Shown here one piece after another: positions 52,682 through 63,768 of a stretch of 64,000 bases of DNA. Source of the stretch: Planctomycetota bacterium (GTDB lineage Bacteria; Planctomycetota; UBA1135; GCA-002686595); the NCBI GenBank assembly GCA_002686945.1, contig NYYZ01000029.1:186001-250000 (forward strand). The letters are read 5' to 3'. The first letter of the stretch is position 1. Every line of letters starts with the position of its first letter. The notes beneath the pieces were generated by a model. It saw nothing but the letters and a program-made list of their open reading frames with translations, ran no database searches and was not told the origin of the DNA. The position numbers were made by a program, and so were the translations under genes.

Positions 52682-52709
52682 ATTCTAGGGAGCAGGGGCC
52701 AGCCGTCAA
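52682..52709 (-). promoter_or_regulatory. Sigma-70 promoter for rpsL-rpsG
   Basis: TTGACG (52704-52709), 16-base spacer, TAGAAT (52682-52687). Both hexamers match five of six consensus bases. Located just after the rpoC stop and about 90 bases upstream of rpsL, so the str genes can be transcribed independently of rpoBC. Confidence 0.78.
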
Positions 52710-52742
52710 GTGTCAACGGTCAGCTTCCCGGTTGGAAAGGGG

Positions 52743-55700
52743 TCAGGACCCGGTTTCAAGGCCTCCGGGGGTCGGAGAATCGGGGGAGGGGGACTCTTCC
52801 GCCTCGGGGGGGGTGTCCAGAGGTGCGACTGCCGGGGGGATTTCCGCCGGGAGTACCGGTTCGGAATCATCCTCTGGAACCGCCTGTGGGGAATCCAAGG
52901 GGTCTGTGTTGAGGACCAGGTCATCGCTGGAGCTGGGCGCAGACCCGGAGACTTCTCCGGCATCAGCGGTGCCCATCAGAACATCCATGCCGGGCAGGGG
53001 CTCAAGACTATCAAAGCCACCTCCTCCTGCAGGCGCACCTGCCGAGGCCGCGCCCATTCCCAGGACTGCAGCTGGATCCGGAGTAGGACTGGCGGGAACC
53101 ATGGGGTCCAGCGTGCCCGCCAGCAGCGCGGCCATATCATCGTCGGTGGGCTCGATGCTGCCGAAGCCGCCGATCTCACCAAAGTCGATGTTCTTCTTTA
53201 CACGGGTACGACTGTGGTCGCGGAAGCCTGTGCCCGTGGGCACCAGATGTCCCAAGATCACATTTTCCTTGAGGCCAACGAGGAAATCGCGCTTGCCTGC
53301 AATGGCAGCCTCAGTCAATACCTTGGTGGTCTCCTGGAACGAAGCCGCAGAGATGAAAGAATCCGAGGAGAGCGACGCCTTGGTCACTCCCAACAACAGA
53401 GTGTTGCCTGTGGCAGGCTTGCGCCTATCGCGACGCATTGCCTCGTTGGCGATACGGAATGCATGCCGGTCCACGATAGCACCTGGCAGGAAGGAAGCAT
53501 CACCCGGGTCAGAAACCTGCACCTTGCGCATCATCTGAGAGAGGATGACTTCAATGTGCTTATCGTCGATGACCACAGACTGGCTGCGGTAGACGTTTTG
53601 GATTTCACCCAGCAGATACTCCTGGGCAGCTTCTTCGCCACGAATCCGGAGAATGTCATCCGGATAGAGGGGACCGTCTACCAACGCTTCGCCAGCTTCG
53701 ACCTCGTCACCCTTGTGAACTCTGAGGTGCTTGCCCTGGGGCACGGCGTGCTCGGCTTCCTCGATGACCTCGCCGTTCTCACCCTTGGCCTTCACAATGA
53801 TCGTGCGCTTGCCGCGTTTGCGATCACCTAGTTCCACCTCACCTTCGATCTCACTCATCACCGCAGGCTCTTTCGGACGGCGAGCCTCGAACAGTTCGGT
53901 CACCCGCGGAAGACCTCCGGTGATGTCTTGGGTACCGGTGGCTTCCCGCGGAGACTTTGCCAGCAAGGTGCCCTGCCCGATCTTGGCCTGGTCTTCAACT
54001 TCCAGGTAAGCCTTCTCGGGCACCGGATAGATCGCCAAGGTCTCGCCCTTGGAGTCCTTGATGGCCAGTTGGGGATGCAACTCGCCCTTGTGCTCAATAA
54101 CCTGGGCTCGCGAGGTCTTACGACGGGCGTCCCGTTCGATCTTGAGGGTCTTGCCCTCCACAAGGTCCTCGAAGTGGATGGTTCCTTTGAATTCCGAGAT
54201 GATCGGCACGGAGTGCGGGTCCCAGGTACAGAGCACATCGCCAGCGGAGATCTGCTGGCCCTCAGTCACCTGCAGTGATGCACCGGTAGGAATCGCGTAC
54301 TGATCGATGTCGCGGTCGCGGTCGTCGGTCAAAGTGATCATGCCATTGCGATTGAGAACCAGCACCTCGCCTTTGCCCTTGCCGCTGCTGTCGGCTGTCA
54401 CAACCCGCAGATTGTTGAAGCGTACTGTGCCATCCCGCTTGGCGCGACGCTCGGTTTCTTCAACCGAACGACTCGCCGTACCACCAATGTGGAAAGTCCG
54501 CATGGTGAGCTGGGTGCCCGGTTCACCAATGGACTGGGCAGCGATGATGCCAACCGCCAAGCCGCGCTCGGCCAATTGACCCCGTGCCAGGTCCATGCCG
54601 TAGCAACGGGCGCAGACCCCGAGAGGAGCCTCGCATGTCAAGGTGTTTCGCACGCGAATGCGCTCGTGGCCCAGGGCCTCAATGCGCTCGGCAATCTCTT
54701 GGGTGATGGCCTCTCCATCGCGGACCACCACTTCGTCGTTGACCACATCGATGATCGTGTCCCGAGCCACCCGTCCCCGGATGCCTTGAGCCAGAGAAAC
54801 CGCCACGCGATCACCCTTGTAGACGATGGACTTGGCACCGCAGCCCATGGTGCCGCAGTCGTCCATGGTGACAACCACGTTCTGTGCCACGTCAGTCAGC
54901 TTGCGAGTCAAGTAGCCTGCGTCGGCGGTCTTGAGGGCAGTGTCAGCCAGTCCCTTTCGAGCACCGTGGGTAGAGGAGAAGTACTCCAGTACCCTCAAGC
55001 CCTCACGGAAGTTGGCCTTGATGGGCGTCTCGATGATCTTGCCCGACGGCTTGGCCATCAGGCCGCGCATACCGCCCAACTGACGGATCTGGTCCACGGA
55101 ACCACGCGCACCGGAGTCCACCATGCAGTAGATCGGGTTTACATAGCCTGTCTCCTCGTTGAAGTCCTCTTTCAACACGGCCATCAGGTCGAGGCCGACC
55201 TTCTCCCGGGCGTGAGTCCACAGATCAATGATCTTGAGGTACCGCTCGCCCTCAGTAATCACACCCCTGTTGTAGGCTTTTTCAATCTTGTCGATCTCGT
55301 CCTGGGTCTCTTTCAGCACCACAGGCTTGGTGTCGGGGATACGAATATCGCTGCTAGCAAAAGACATGCCCGCGCGAGTCGCGGCCTTGAAGCCCAAGTC
55401 CTTGAGGTCGTCAAGCAGTGCCAGAGTTGACTGACGGCCTAGCAGATGGTGGCAATCAGAGATCAAGCCCTGAATGGCACTCTTGCTGAGCTTGTAATTG
55501 TAGAGGGGCATCCCTGGCGGCAGGATGTCGTTGAACAAGATGCGTCCCACAGTGGTTTCCACGTAGACCGGAGTACCGTCTTCCGAGGGCACCTTGCCTG
55601 CGCTGTCCACATCCACAGGAAGATCCTTACTGCCAAACTTGACCTGGGATTCGGGTGCCAACTTGACGCGAATCGCGTCGAGAGTGCGCACGGATCCGTG

Positions 55701-57299
55701 ACTGAGCGCCTGGAATACCTCGGCCCGCGATGAGAAGTTCCTGGGGTTCTCACGACTGGTCAAGGGATCCTTTGTGAGGTAATAGATCCCCAGCACCATG
55801 TCCTGGGAAGGTGAAATGATAGGGCTGCCATTGGAAGGCGAGAAGATGTTGTTGCTCGCCAGCATCAAGGTCGAGGCTTCAATCTGAGCCTCGAACGAAA
55901 GAGGCAGGTGCACCGCCATCTGGTCCCCGTCGAAGTCCGCGTTGAAACCACCACAGACCAGAGGGTGCAGGCGGATCGCGTTACCTTCAATCAGCACCGG
56001 CTCGAACGCCTGAATGCCCATACGGTGCAGAGTCGGCGCGCGGTTGAGCATCACCGGGTGGTCACGGGTGACCTCTTCCAGAATGTCCCAGACCTCACCC
56101 TCGCGGCGCTCAAGCATGCGCTTGGCGGACTTGATTGTGTCCGCAAGGCCCAGATCCTTGAGGCGCCGGATAATGAAGGGCTGGAAGAGTTCCAGAGCGA
56201 TTTTCTTGGGCAGACCACATTGGGTGAGATTCAACTCAGGGCCAACCACGATCACCGAACGGGCGCTGTAATCAACCCGCTTGCCCAGCAGGTTTTCGCG
56301 GAAACGTCCCTGTTTGCCCTTGATCATGTCGGTCAGGGACTTGAGCGGACGGTTCGAGGAGCCGAGCACGGGACGACGACAGCGCCCGTTGTCGAACAAC
56401 GCGTCGACAGCCTGCTGCAGCATGCGCTTCTCATTGCGTATGATGACCTCAGGGGCGTTCAGATCAATCAGCTTCTTGAGGCGGTTGTTGCGGTTGATCA
56501 GCCGACGATACAGATCGTTCAGATCGCTGGTGGCAAAGTTGCCGGAATCCAGCAAGACCAACGGCCGCAGGTCCGGCGGAATGATCGGAACCACATCCAA
56601 CACCATCCAGTCGGGCTCGTTGCCCGAGTCACGCAACATCTCCACAGTCCGAAGACGCTTGATGATGTCCTTCATGCGCTGCTTTGAGCGGGTGGACTGA
56701 AGTTCCTCGCGCAGTTCCTCGGACACACTGGGCAGATCGAGCTTGCGCAGGATCTTCTTGATGCACTCAGCCCCCATTTCGGCTTCGAATTCGGTGCCGT
56801 ACTTGGAGCGATTGTCGCGGTATTCTTCCTCTGTCAGCAGCTGGTACTTCTCAAGGGGCGTGTCACCCGCGTCCACGACCATATAGTCCTGGAAATAGAT
56901 CACGCGCTCAAGACTGGAGACCTTGACCCCCAGCAGGTTGCCCAAGCGACTGGGCATGGCCTTGAAGAACCAGATGTGGGTCACCGAGGCAGCCAGATTC
57001 ACGTGCCCCATGCGGCTACGGCGCACACGGCTGTGAGTGATCATGACCCCGCACTTATCACAGACAATGCCCTTGTGCTTGATGCCCTTGTACTTGCCGC
57101 AGAAGCACTCCCAGTCCTTTTCGGGGCCAAAGATACGCTCGCAGAACAGGCCATCGCGTTCCGGACGATAAGTACGGTAGTTGATAGTCTCAGGCTTCTT
57201 GACCTCACCGTAGGACCAGGAACGAATGTCCTCTGGGGATGCCAGCGCGATGGTCACGCTGCCGTAGTCGTTGATCCGGCTGTACTTGACTTCTTCCAT
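52743..57299 (-). CDS. rpoC: RNA polymerase beta' subunit
   Basis: 1518 residues. Zinc ribbon [21 protein letters not shown]; catalytic [12 protein letters not shown] with three Asp; second zinc site [13 protein letters not shown]; trigger-loop region [16 protein letters not shown]. Start ATG 57299 ([15 protein letters not shown]); a longer frame reads through a tandem repeat in the rpoB-rpoC spacer. The last roughly 150 residues after the conserved [10 protein letters not shown] are Pro/Ser/Asp/Glu-rich and probably disordered, a lineage-specific tail. Confidence 0.97.
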   Translation of the reverse strand: MEEVKYSRINDYGSVTIALASPEDIRSWSYGEVKKPETINYRTYRPERDGLFCERIFGPEKDWECFCGKYKGIKHKGIVCDKCGVMITHSRVRRSRMGHVNLAASVTHIWFFKAMPSRLGNLLGVKVSSLERVIYFQDYMVVDAGDTPLEKYQLLTEEEYRDNRSKYGTEFEAEMGAECIKKILRKLDLPSVSEELREELQSTRSKQRMKDIIKRLRTVEMLRDSGNEPDWMVLDVVPIIPPDLRPLVLLDSGNFATSDLNDLYRRLINRNNRLKKLIDLNAPEVIIRNEKRMLQQAVDALFDNGRCRRPVLGSSNRPLKSLTDMIKGKQGRFRENLLGKRVDYSARSVIVVGPELNLTQCGLPKKIALELFQPFIIRRLKDLGLADTIKSAKRMLERREGEVWDILEEVTRDHPVMLNRAPTLHRMGIQAFEPVLIEGNAIRLHPLVCGGFNADFDGDQMAVHLPLSFEAQIEASTLMLASNNIFSPSNGSPIISPSQDMVLGIYYLTKDPLTSRENPRNFSSRAEVFQALSHGSVRTLDAIRVKLAPESQVKFGSKDLPVDVDSAGKVPSEDGTPVYVETTVGRILFNDILPPGMPLYNYKLSKSAIQGLISDCHHLLGRQSTLALLDDLKDLGFKAATRAGMSFASSDIRIPDTKPVVLKETQDEIDKIEKAYNRGVITEGERYLKIIDLWTHAREKVGLDLMAVLKEDFNEETGYVNPIYCMVDSGARGSVDQIRQLGGMRGLMAKPSGKIIETPIKANFREGLRVLEYFSSTHGARKGLADTALKTADAGYLTRKLTDVAQNVVVTMDDCGTMGCGAKSIVYKGDRVAVSLAQGIRGRVARDTIIDVVNDEVVVRDGEAITQEIAERIEALGHERIRVRNTLTCEAPLGVCARCYGMDLARGQLAERGLAVGIIAAQSIGEPGTQLTMRTFHIGGTASRSVEETERRAKRDGTVRFNNLRVVTADSSGKGKGEVLVLNRNGMITLTDDRDRDIDQYAIPTGASLQVTEGQQISAGDVLCTWDPHSVPIISEFKGTIHFEDLVEGKTLKIERDARRKTSRAQVIEHKGELHPQLAIKDSKGETLAIYPVPEKAYLEVEDQAKIGQGTLLAKSPREATGTQDITGGLPRVTELFEARRPKEPAVMSEIEGEVELGDRKRGKRTIIVKAKGENGEVIEEAEHAVPQGKHLRVHKGDEVEAGEALVDGPLYPDDILRIRGEEAAQEYLLGEIQNVYRSQSVVIDDKHIEVILSQMMRKVQVSDPGDASFLPGAIVDRHAFRIANEAMRRDRRKPATGNTLLLGVTKASLSSDSFISAASFQETTKVLTEAAIAGKRDFLVGLKENVILGHLVPTGTGFRDHSRTRVKKNIDFGEIGGFGSIEPTDDDMAALLAGTLDPMVPASPTPDPAAVLGMGAASAGAPAGGGGFDSLEPLPGMDVLMGTADAGEVSGSAPSSSDDLVLNTDPLDSPQAVPEDDSEPVLPAEIPPAVAPLDTPPEAEESPSPDSPTPGGLETGS

Positions 57300-57316
57300 G
57301 GGAGATTTTTCGTTTG

Positions 57317-57375
57317 TACGGTGCTGGGGGGTACAGTGCTGGGAAATGCGGTGCTGGGGGGGTGCGGTGCTGTTG
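57317..57375. repeat. About 15-bp tandem repeat in the rpoB-rpoC spacer
   Basis: Four imperfect units beginning TACGGTGCTGGGG (57317), TACAGTGCTGGGA (57332), TGCGGTGCTGGGG (57347) and TGCGGTGCTGTTG (57363), filling most of the 90-base gap. Non-coding if rpoC starts at 57299. Confidence 0.8.
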
Positions 57376-57389
57376 AGCAATACGGTCGA

Positions 57390-60300
57390 TCAGAGAGTTG
57401 CTGCGGATTTCTTGTGCAGCTGCATATTGAGGCCTAAGCCCCGGATCTCATTGGTAAGCACTTCGAAGGAAACCGGCGTGCCAGGTTCCAGAACATTGAG
57501 GCCCTTGACCATCGATTCGTAGATCTTGGTGCGACCGTCCACATCGTCCGACTTGACAGTCAGGAGTTCCTGCAGAATCGACGCGGCGCCATAGGCCTCA
57601 AGGGCCCAGACTTCCATTTCCCCGAAGCGCTGACCGCCGAAGCGCGCCTTACCGCCCAGGGGCTGTTGGGTGATCAAACTGTAAGGGCCAGTAGCCCGTG
57701 CGTGCACTTTCTCGTCCACCAAGTGGTGCAACTTGAGCATGTACATGATGCCCACCGTGACCTTCTGCTCGAAAGCAACACCCGAGCGCCCATCAAACAA
57801 CTGGAACTTGGCGTCCGTGGGGAAGTCGGCCTCTGCCAAGACCTGCGCAATCTCCTCTTCCTTGGCACCATCGAAAGCAGGCGTATAACACCGGATTCCG
57901 AGCTTGTGCGCTGCAAAGCCCAAGTGGGTCTCCAGAATCTGGCCAACGTTCATGCGGCTGGGAACACCCAGGGGATTGAGCACGATATCAACGGGCTGAC
58001 CGTCATCCAGGTAGGGCATGTCCTCGATAGGACAGATCTTGCTGATGACGCCCTTGTTTCCGTGGCGACCAGCCATCTTGTCCCCCACCGAGATGTTGCG
58101 CTTGGTGGCCACATAGATCTTGACCATCTCCAGCACACCCGTGGGAAGTTCGTCCCCGCGGCTAAGACGGTTGACGATCTTGTTCTTCTCAGCCTCGCGG
58201 GCTTCGATCTTGACGGTGGAATCGTGAATCGCACGCAATGAATCTTCGCGCCCCGTTCCCTCGTCTGCAGCCTCGGCGGCCTGCTGACAAAGCACCTTGA
58301 CCCGACGCAGTTCGTCATAGGTCGAAGTGTCGTCAAGAGAGAACCCAGTGCCGGTCATGTCATCCTGAATCGTGACCGCAAGGCTCTCCTGAACCTTGGC
58401 CAGCATGGTTGCAGTATTCTCGCGCAGAGCTGAGAGGAAGCTCATTTCCGCGTCTCGGATGACGTTCAGAGTCTGTGCGCGCTCTTCGTCCGTCAGGTTG
58501 ACCCGACGAGAGAACTTGCGGGCATCGATAACCACTCCACGGGTACCCGGGGGCATGGTCAAACTGGCGTTCTTCACGTCAACGCCGGCCTTGCCAAAGA
58601 TCGCGTGCAGCAGTTTCTCCTCTGGAGTCAGCTCGCTCTTGGACTTGGGAGCAACCTTGCCCACCAGCACGTCGCCAGCAGTCACAAAGGTGCCAACACG
58701 AATCATGCCGGACTCGTCCAGATTGGCCAGAGCGCCCTCACCCACGTTGGGAATGTCCGGAGTGAATTCTTCTTTACCCAACTTGGTCTCGCGGATTTCA
58801 ACCTCGTACTCCTCGATGTGCACCGAAGTGAATACGTCGTCGCGCACCAGACGCTCGGAAACCAATATGGCATCCTCATAGTTGAATCCGTCCCAGGGCA
58901 TGAATGCCACCACCAGGTTCTTGCCCAGTGCCAGTTCACCATGATGACTGGAAGCGCCATCAGCCAACAGGTCGCCCTTCTGCACCACATCACCCGCACG
59001 CACCATGGGACGGTGGTTCTGGGTGGTGCGCTCGTTCATGCCACGGAACTTGGTCAGATGATACTCGTCGTCGCCAACGATGATCACGCGACTGTCGGCG
59101 TACTCCACCGTGCCCGCATTGCGAGCGAAAAGGTGAATGTTCGAATTCTCGCAGACCAGCTTCTCCATGCCGGTCCCAACGATGGGCACTTCGGGAATCA
59201 CCAGAGGCACCGCTTGACGCTGCATGTTTGAACCCATCAGAGCCCGGTTGGCGTCATCGTGCTCCAGGAACGGAATCAGGGACGCGGAGATACCGATGAT
59301 CTGCTTGGGAGAGACATCGACATAGTTCACTTCTTCGGGGGCAACTTCCACATTGTCCCCGTCACGACGGGCGAGTACCCGGTCTTGGGTAATCTTGCCT
59401 TTTTCGTCCACCAACACGTCCGCGGGAACCATGACCATGCCAAGTTCCTCGTCCGCTCGCAGGTAGCTGACTTTGCTGGTCACCGTTCCTTTGGTTACCT
59501 TGCGATAGGGCGAGGTCAGAAAGCCATAGGAGTCCAGTTTGGAATACAGGGCCAAGGACGAGATCAGGCCGATGTTGGCCCCTTCCGGGGTCTCGATCGG
59601 GCACAAGCGCCCATAGTGGGAGAGGTGCACATCACGCACATCGAACCCGGCGCGTTTTCGGTTCAGACCGCCCGGGCCCAGGGCCGACAGACGGCGTTCA
59701 TGCGCCAGCTGACTAAGTGGATTGGCCTGGTCTACCACCTGCGAAAGCTCTGAGCGACCAAAGAAGTAGTCCACGGCACTTGAGAAGGTCTTCGAGTTGA
59801 TCAACTCACGGGGCTTGATCTTCTCGCGATCCTCAAGGTTCATGCGTTCCTGTGCCGTGCGGCGCAGCTTGAGGAGACCCTTGCGGAACTCCTCCCCCGC
59901 CAGTTCAGCGATGGTGCGCACCCGACGGTTACCAAGGTTGTCAATGTCGTCGATTTCGCCTTCGCCCTTGCGCAGGCCCACCAGGTACTTGACCGAATTG
60001 AGAATGTCCTGGGGTTGAAGGACCTGCACCTTCTCGTCGATGTCCTGAGTGAACTTGCGGTTCAGACGGAAACGGCCCACACGACCCAAACGATAGCGTT
60101 GGGGATCGTAGAACTTCTCGTGGAACAGTTCGCGGGCCTTCTCCAACTGGGGCGGATTGCCCGGGCGAAGGCGCGAGTAGATCTTCAGCAGAGCATCCTC
60201 GTGACTGCGCACGGTGGAATCGTCGTGCATGCTGTTCAGGATCAGCATGTCCAGATCTGTAATGTTCGCGTCAATGATCTCGACTTCAGCCAGTTCACTG

Positions 60301-61127
60301 GCAGCGATCTCAATGGCCGCGGTTTCGGGGATCGGCATGCCCGAAGGCACCAAGACCTCGCCAGTCTTCAGCACCACGATGTCGCCTACCGCAATGCGGT
60401 CGGTAACTTTCTTGGCGAAGGCGTTTTCCGTGGTGGACTTGGTCTTCTTGATCACCTTGGTGGGAAAGAACTCCCGCATCAAAGCCTGATCCGTTCCCAG
60501 GTCCTCTTCCAGGGCACGCAGGAAGGTAACCGCCGAGAACTTGCCCGACTGATCGATACGCACCTGCAGGATTTCTTTCTTGGTGACATTGAGTTCAATC
60601 CAGCTGCCACGCTCAGGAATAATCCAACATGAGTGCAAAGCGCGATCGGCGCTGCTGTCTACCAGGAAATCCACGCCCGGTGATCTGTGCAGCTGACTGA
60701 CGATCACGCGCTCACTGCCATTGATGATGAACTCGCCACCCCCACGCATAATGGGGATCTCGCCCAGGTAGACCTCTTCTTCGATTGGCTCGGGCTTGAT
60801 CAAGCGCAACCGCACCCGGAAGGGATAGCCGTGGGACATGCGCAGGTGACGGCACTCCTCGATGTTGTAGCGCGGTCGCCCGAGTTCATAGCCGATATAC
60901 TCAAGACACATGGTCTTGTCGTAGGAGTAGATCGGGAAGACTTCGTGCAACAGGGCTTCGAGTCCCTGGACGGGGCGCGAACCGGGAGGAGTGTCCGCGC
61001 CGAGGAACGTCTCATAGGCCTCGGTTTGGATCTCCGTCAGGTTCGGGAGGGACTCGATTTCCGTGACACGGCCAAAGGTCTTGGTTTCGACCGTCGGGTC
61101 CGCAAGGCGGCCAGGGTGGTTGGTCAT
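57390..61127 (-). CDS. rpoB: RNA polymerase beta subunit
   Basis: 1245 residues. Rifampicin-pocket segment [34 protein letters not shown] keeps the Asp, His and Ser equivalent to E. coli 516, 526 and 531. [17 protein letters not shown] and [24 protein letters not shown] are intact. Start ATG 61127 ([21 protein letters not shown]); an upstream frame of 42 residues is Pro/Arg-rich and unconserved. Confidence 0.97.
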   Translation of the reverse strand: MTNHPGRLADPTVETKTFGRVTEIESLPNLTEIQTEAYETFLGADTPPGSRPVQGLEALLHEVFPIYSYDKTMCLEYIGYELGRPRYNIEECRHLRMSHGYPFRVRLRLIKPEPIEEEVYLGEIPIMRGGGEFIINGSERVIVSQLHRSPGVDFLVDSSADRALHSCWIIPERGSWIELNVTKKEILQVRIDQSGKFSAVTFLRALEEDLGTDQALMREFFPTKVIKKTKSTTENAFAKKVTDRIAVGDIVVLKTGEVLVPSGMPIPETAAIEIAASELAEVEIIDANITDLDMLILNSMHDDSTVRSHEDALLKIYSRLRPGNPPQLEKARELFHEKFYDPQRYRLGRVGRFRLNRKFTQDIDEKVQVLQPQDILNSVKYLVGLRKGEGEIDDIDNLGNRRVRTIAELAGEEFRKGLLKLRRTAQERMNLEDREKIKPRELINSKTFSSAVDYFFGRSELSQVVDQANPLSQLAHERRLSALGPGGLNRKRAGFDVRDVHLSHYGRLCPIETPEGANIGLISSLALYSKLDSYGFLTSPYRKVTKGTVTSKVSYLRADEELGMVMVPADVLVDEKGKITQDRVLARRDGDNVEVAPEEVNYVDVSPKQIIGISASLIPFLEHDDANRALMGSNMQRQAVPLVIPEVPIVGTGMEKLVCENSNIHLFARNAGTVEYADSRVIIVGDDEYHLTKFRGMNERTTQNHRPMVRAGDVVQKGDLLADGASSHHGELALGKNLVVAFMPWDGFNYEDAILVSERLVRDDVFTSVHIEEYEVEIRETKLGKEEFTPDIPNVGEGALANLDESGMIRVGTFVTAGDVLVGKVAPKSKSELTPEEKLLHAIFGKAGVDVKNASLTMPPGTRGVVIDARKFSRRVNLTDEERAQTLNVIRDAEMSFLSALRENTATMLAKVQESLAVTIQDDMTGTGFSLDDTSTYDELRRVKVLCQQAAEAADEGTGREDSLRAIHDSTVKIEAREAEKNKIVNRLSRGDELPTGVLEMVKIYVATKRNISVGDKMAGRHGNKGVISKICPIEDMPYLDDGQPVDIVLNPLGVPSRMNVGQILETHLGFAAHKLGIRCYTPAFDGAKEEEIAQVLAEADFPTDAKFQLFDGRSGVAFEQKVTVGIMYMLKLHHLVDEKVHARATGPYSLITQQPLGGKARFGGQRFGEMEVWALEAYGAASILQELLTVKSDDVDGRTKIYESMVKGLNVLEPGTPVSFEVLTNEIRGLGLNMQLHKKSAATL

Positions 61128-61520
61128 AGAGTCAACTCTCCGGCACCCTGGGGTGCGGGTGCGGGGAAGGGGTTTTGGACGCCGTGCGCAGAGCCCTGGG
61201 GCGATCTTGAGGGATCGCCCACTAGGGGCAAGGGTGAACGGGTCGGGGGGCACGGCAACGCCCGACGCGCGAATGAGGGGGGGGACAACCTCAACAGGCA
61301 GTCCGACATCGTAGAGTTACCCATCACAGAAGGCAAATCCCATCCCAAAGGCCAGGTCAGGTGCTGGCTCCCAGGGGCACCAGATGACAGGCGCGTTCTG
61401 TGGAGGCAGACCTGCCGCGAAGCGGCAGCCTGAAACCGTCCAAGGACAGCCTCAGGGTGCGCCAGGGGGGGGGCGCCCAGGGGACTGGGGATGATTTGGC
61501 TCTCCAAGTGCAAGATCAGG
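61128..61520. other. rpoB leader region
   Basis: About 390 bases between the rplL terminator and rpoB. It holds a promoter-like element (separate entry) and a tight hairpin CTGCCGC-TTC-GCGGCAG (61412-61428), which may be an RNase III-type processing or stabilising stem. No gene. Confidence 0.45.
61308..61336 (-). promoter_or_regulatory. Possible sigma-70 promoter for rpoBC
   Basis: TTGCCT (61331-61336), 17-base spacer, TACGAT (61308-61313); four of six matches in each hexamer. Lies downstream of the rplL terminator, about 180 bases upstream of rpoB. Confidence 0.5.
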
Positions 61521-61556
61521 AAAATGCGTTGCCCCCTGCTGTGACCCGCAGGGGGC
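61521..61556 (-). terminator. Terminator/attenuator after rplL
   Basis: Stem GCCCCCTGC / GCAGGGGGC (9 bp, 8-base loop) followed by AACGCATTTTCC on the minus strand, nine bases past the rplL stop. E. coli has a partial terminator in the same rplL-rpoB position that lowers rpoBC expression. Confidence 0.65.
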
Positions 61557-61564
61557 TCCGAGAA

Positions 61565-61963
61565 TCAGTCAATCTTGACGGAGGCACCGGTGCCTTCGAG
61601 CTTGGTCTTGATCTCTTCGGCCTCTTCCTTGGAGACGCCTTCCTTGACGGGCTTGGGGGCTTCATCCACCAGACCCTTGGCCTCCTTGAGGCCCAGCCCA
61701 GTAATCGCGCGAACCTCCTTGATGACGGAAATCTTGTTGCCGCCAACGCTTTCGAGGATCACGTCAAAGGATGTTTTCTCCTCCGCCTCAGCGGCCGCAG
61801 GAGCGGCCGCCGCAGCGGCGGCGGGAGCAGCGGCGCTCACGCCCCACTCATCCTCAAGGAACTTCACAAGCTGGGAAGCCTGCATCAGAGTCAAACCGCT
61901 GAGTTGATCAGCAATCGTCTTCAGCTCTTTGTCGAGCTCAATCGTGGTGGTCTCTTCGGACAT
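61565..61963 (-). CDS. rplL: 50S ribosomal protein L7/L12
   Basis: Stalk protein, 132 residues: N-terminal dimer domain ([22 protein letters not shown]), Ala-rich hinge, C-terminal factor-binding domain ([46 protein letters not shown]). Confidence 0.97.
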   Translation of the reverse strand: MSEETTTIELDKELKTIADQLSGLTLMQASQLVKFLEDEWGVSAAAPAAAAAAAPAAAEAEEKTSFDVILESVGGNKISVIKEVRAITGLGLKEAKGLVDEAPKPVKEGVSKEEAEEIKTKLEGTGASVKID

Positions 61964-62114
61964 GGTGCTATTTCTCGTTCGAGATGAGTGTTGTGGTGTT
62001 CGTAGCTGCTGACGATCAAGCCGCCAGCGTCAGGGGTTTGTTTGCACGCGAGCGGACCCGCGCGTGGAAATTGAATAAACAGGACGCAACCGCGCCCCAT
62101 CCGTGTTTCATGGT

Positions 62115-62651
62115 TCAGGCGTCGTCTTGACTGTCGACGTGGGCTTGAAGGACTCGGGCCAGACCCGAGGGAACTGCATTGATCACCGAAGCCAGGCCGC
62201 GGGCCGGCCCAGAGATCACGCCGAGCAGCATGGCGTTGACCGTGTCGCGATCCGGTAGATCTGCCAGGGCAGTAGCCCCTTCAGAGCCCATGGCCTCACC
62301 CTCAAAGAGAGCAGCCTTGATGGCAATCTTGCCTTGCTTGCGCAGGGCTTTGAAGTCAGCGTCGCTGAAGGCCTTGGCCGCATTGATCACATCCTCCGTA
62401 GAGCAAGTCACCAGACCGGTATTGCCGAGCAGAGCGGCCGCATCCAGCTCGACTCCCTGCTCTGCCAACAGGCGCCGTAGCAAACTGTTGCGCACCATAC
62501 GCAGGCGCAAGCCATGCTCGTCGAGTTTGCTGCGCAGAGCTTCGTCTTCCGCCACGGTGAGGCCCGCATAGGTCACGAAGAGCATGCCTTCTGCGCCGTC
62601 GAGCATTCCCGCCAGATCACGGGAGACCATTTGATTGATGATATTGACCAA
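62115..62651 (-). CDS. rplJ: 50S ribosomal protein L10
   Basis: Stalk base, 178 residues: GMLFVTYAGLTVAEDEALRSKL, LRMVRNSLLRRLLAEQG, LLGVISGPARGLASVINAVPSGLARVL. 151-base spacer before rplL, with a CACGCG/CGCGTG stem. Confidence 0.95.
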   Translation of the reverse strand: MVNIINQMVSRDLAGMLDGAEGMLFVTYAGLTVAEDEALRSKLDEHGLRLRMVRNSLLRRLLAEQGVELDAAALLGNTGLVTCSTEDVINAAKAFSDADFKALRKQGKIAIKAALFEGEAMGSEGATALADLPDRDTVNAMLLGVISGPARGLASVINAVPSGLARVLQAHVDSQDDA

Positions 62652-62654
62652 GAC

Positions 62655-63341
62655 TCAGCCTCCGTATTGGACAGTTGCGCCAGGACCCATGGTGGTCGAG
62701 ACGCTGATCTTGCGAACGAAAGCACCCTTCACGGCTGCGGGACGCATGCCGGTCAAGTGATCCAAGAAGGCGCCCAAATTGGCGACCAGATCGCTTGTGT
62801 CGAATGAGCGCTTGCCCAGGGGAGCATGCACGTTGCCTCCGGCATCGGTTCGAAATTCGACCTTGCCCGCTTTGAAGTCCGTGACCGCTTGGGCCACATC
62901 GGGGGTCACGGTACCCGACTTGGGCGAAGGCATCTTGCCCTGGGGGCCAAGCACCTTACCCAGGCGTCCCACATGCTTCATCATGTCGGGACTGGCGATA
63001 ACCACATCAAAGCCCATCCAGCCACCTTGGATACGCTCGGCCAAGTCAGCGGCGCCAACGACATCGGCTCCAGCTGCTGTGGCCGCTTCGGCCTTGTCGC
63101 CTTCGGCGAAGACCGCAACCACCACGGTCTTACCCAGTCCCTTGGGCAGAGACACCGCACCACGCACCAGTTGGTCGGACTTGCGGGGATCGATGCCGAG
63201 GCGCACCGCAACCTCGAAGGTCTCGTCGAATTTAGCGGCGGGCAATCCCTTCAGGAGATCGAAAGCCTCTTGGGGGGAGTAGTTCTGGCCTCTGTCCACC
63301 TGAGCGGCGGCCTGGACAAATCGCTTGCTGTGCTTCGTCAT
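62655..63341 (-). CDS. rplA: 50S ribosomal protein L1
   Basis: DETFEVAVRLGIDPRKSDQLVRGAVSLPKGLGKTVVVAVFAEG, MKHVGRLGKVLGPQGKMPSPKSGTVT. 228 residues from ATG 63341 (MTKHSKRF); the longer frame extends into rplK and is not used. Confidence 0.97.
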   Translation of the reverse strand: MTKHSKRFVQAAAQVDRGQNYSPQEAFDLLKGLPAAKFDETFEVAVRLGIDPRKSDQLVRGAVSLPKGLGKTVVVAVFAEGDKAEAATAAGADVVGAADLAERIQGGWMGFDVVIASPDMMKHVGRLGKVLGPQGKMPSPKSGTVTPDVAQAVTDFKAGKVEFRTDAGGNVHAPLGKRSFDTSDLVANLGAFLDHLTGMRPAAVKGAFVRKISVSTTMGPGATVQYGG

Positions 63342-63342
63342 A

Positions 63343-63768
63343 TCAGCCTTCCACCTCGATGCCTGCGGAGCGCGCCGTGCCTGCGATAATGCGGCAGGCA
63401 TGCTCCATGTTCCGGGCGTTGAGGTCATTCTTCTTGATAGTGGCGATCTCCTCGACTTGGGCCATAGTGACCTTGCCGACAATCTCGGTGCCAACCTCGC
63501 CAGCGCCCTTATCCACACCCGCGGCCTTCTTCAGCAGCACGGCTGCAGGAGGAGACTTGAGGATGAAGTCGAAGGTACGGTCCCCATAGACGCTGATCTC
63601 AACAGGAATGATCATTCCGTTCTGATCACGAGTCGCGTCGTTGAAGCGCTTGACGAATTCCCCGATGTTGACGCCATGAGAGCCCAGGGCCGGGCCCACT
63701 GGAGGCGCCGGGGTTGCCTGGCCCGCAGGGCATTGCAATTTGATCTTGCCTGTGACTTCCTTTGCCAT
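63343..63768 (-). CDS. rplK: 50S ribosomal protein L11
   Basis: [39 protein letters not shown] with the thiostrepton-site prolines, and C-terminal [23 protein letters not shown]. 141 residues, one base before rplA. Confidence 0.97.
   Translation of the reverse strand: MAKEVTGKIKLQCPAGQATPAPPVGPALGSHGVNIGEFVKRFNDATRDQNGMIIPVEISVYGDRTFDFILKSPPAAVLLKKAAGVDKGAGEVGTEIVGKVTMAQVEEIATIKKNDLNARNMEHACRIIAGTARSAGIEVEG

Noticed and set aside
57390-61127. Possible rifampicin-resistant RpoB
   Set aside because: The key pocket residues (Asp, His and Ser equivalents of E. coli 516, 526, 531) are the sensitive type.
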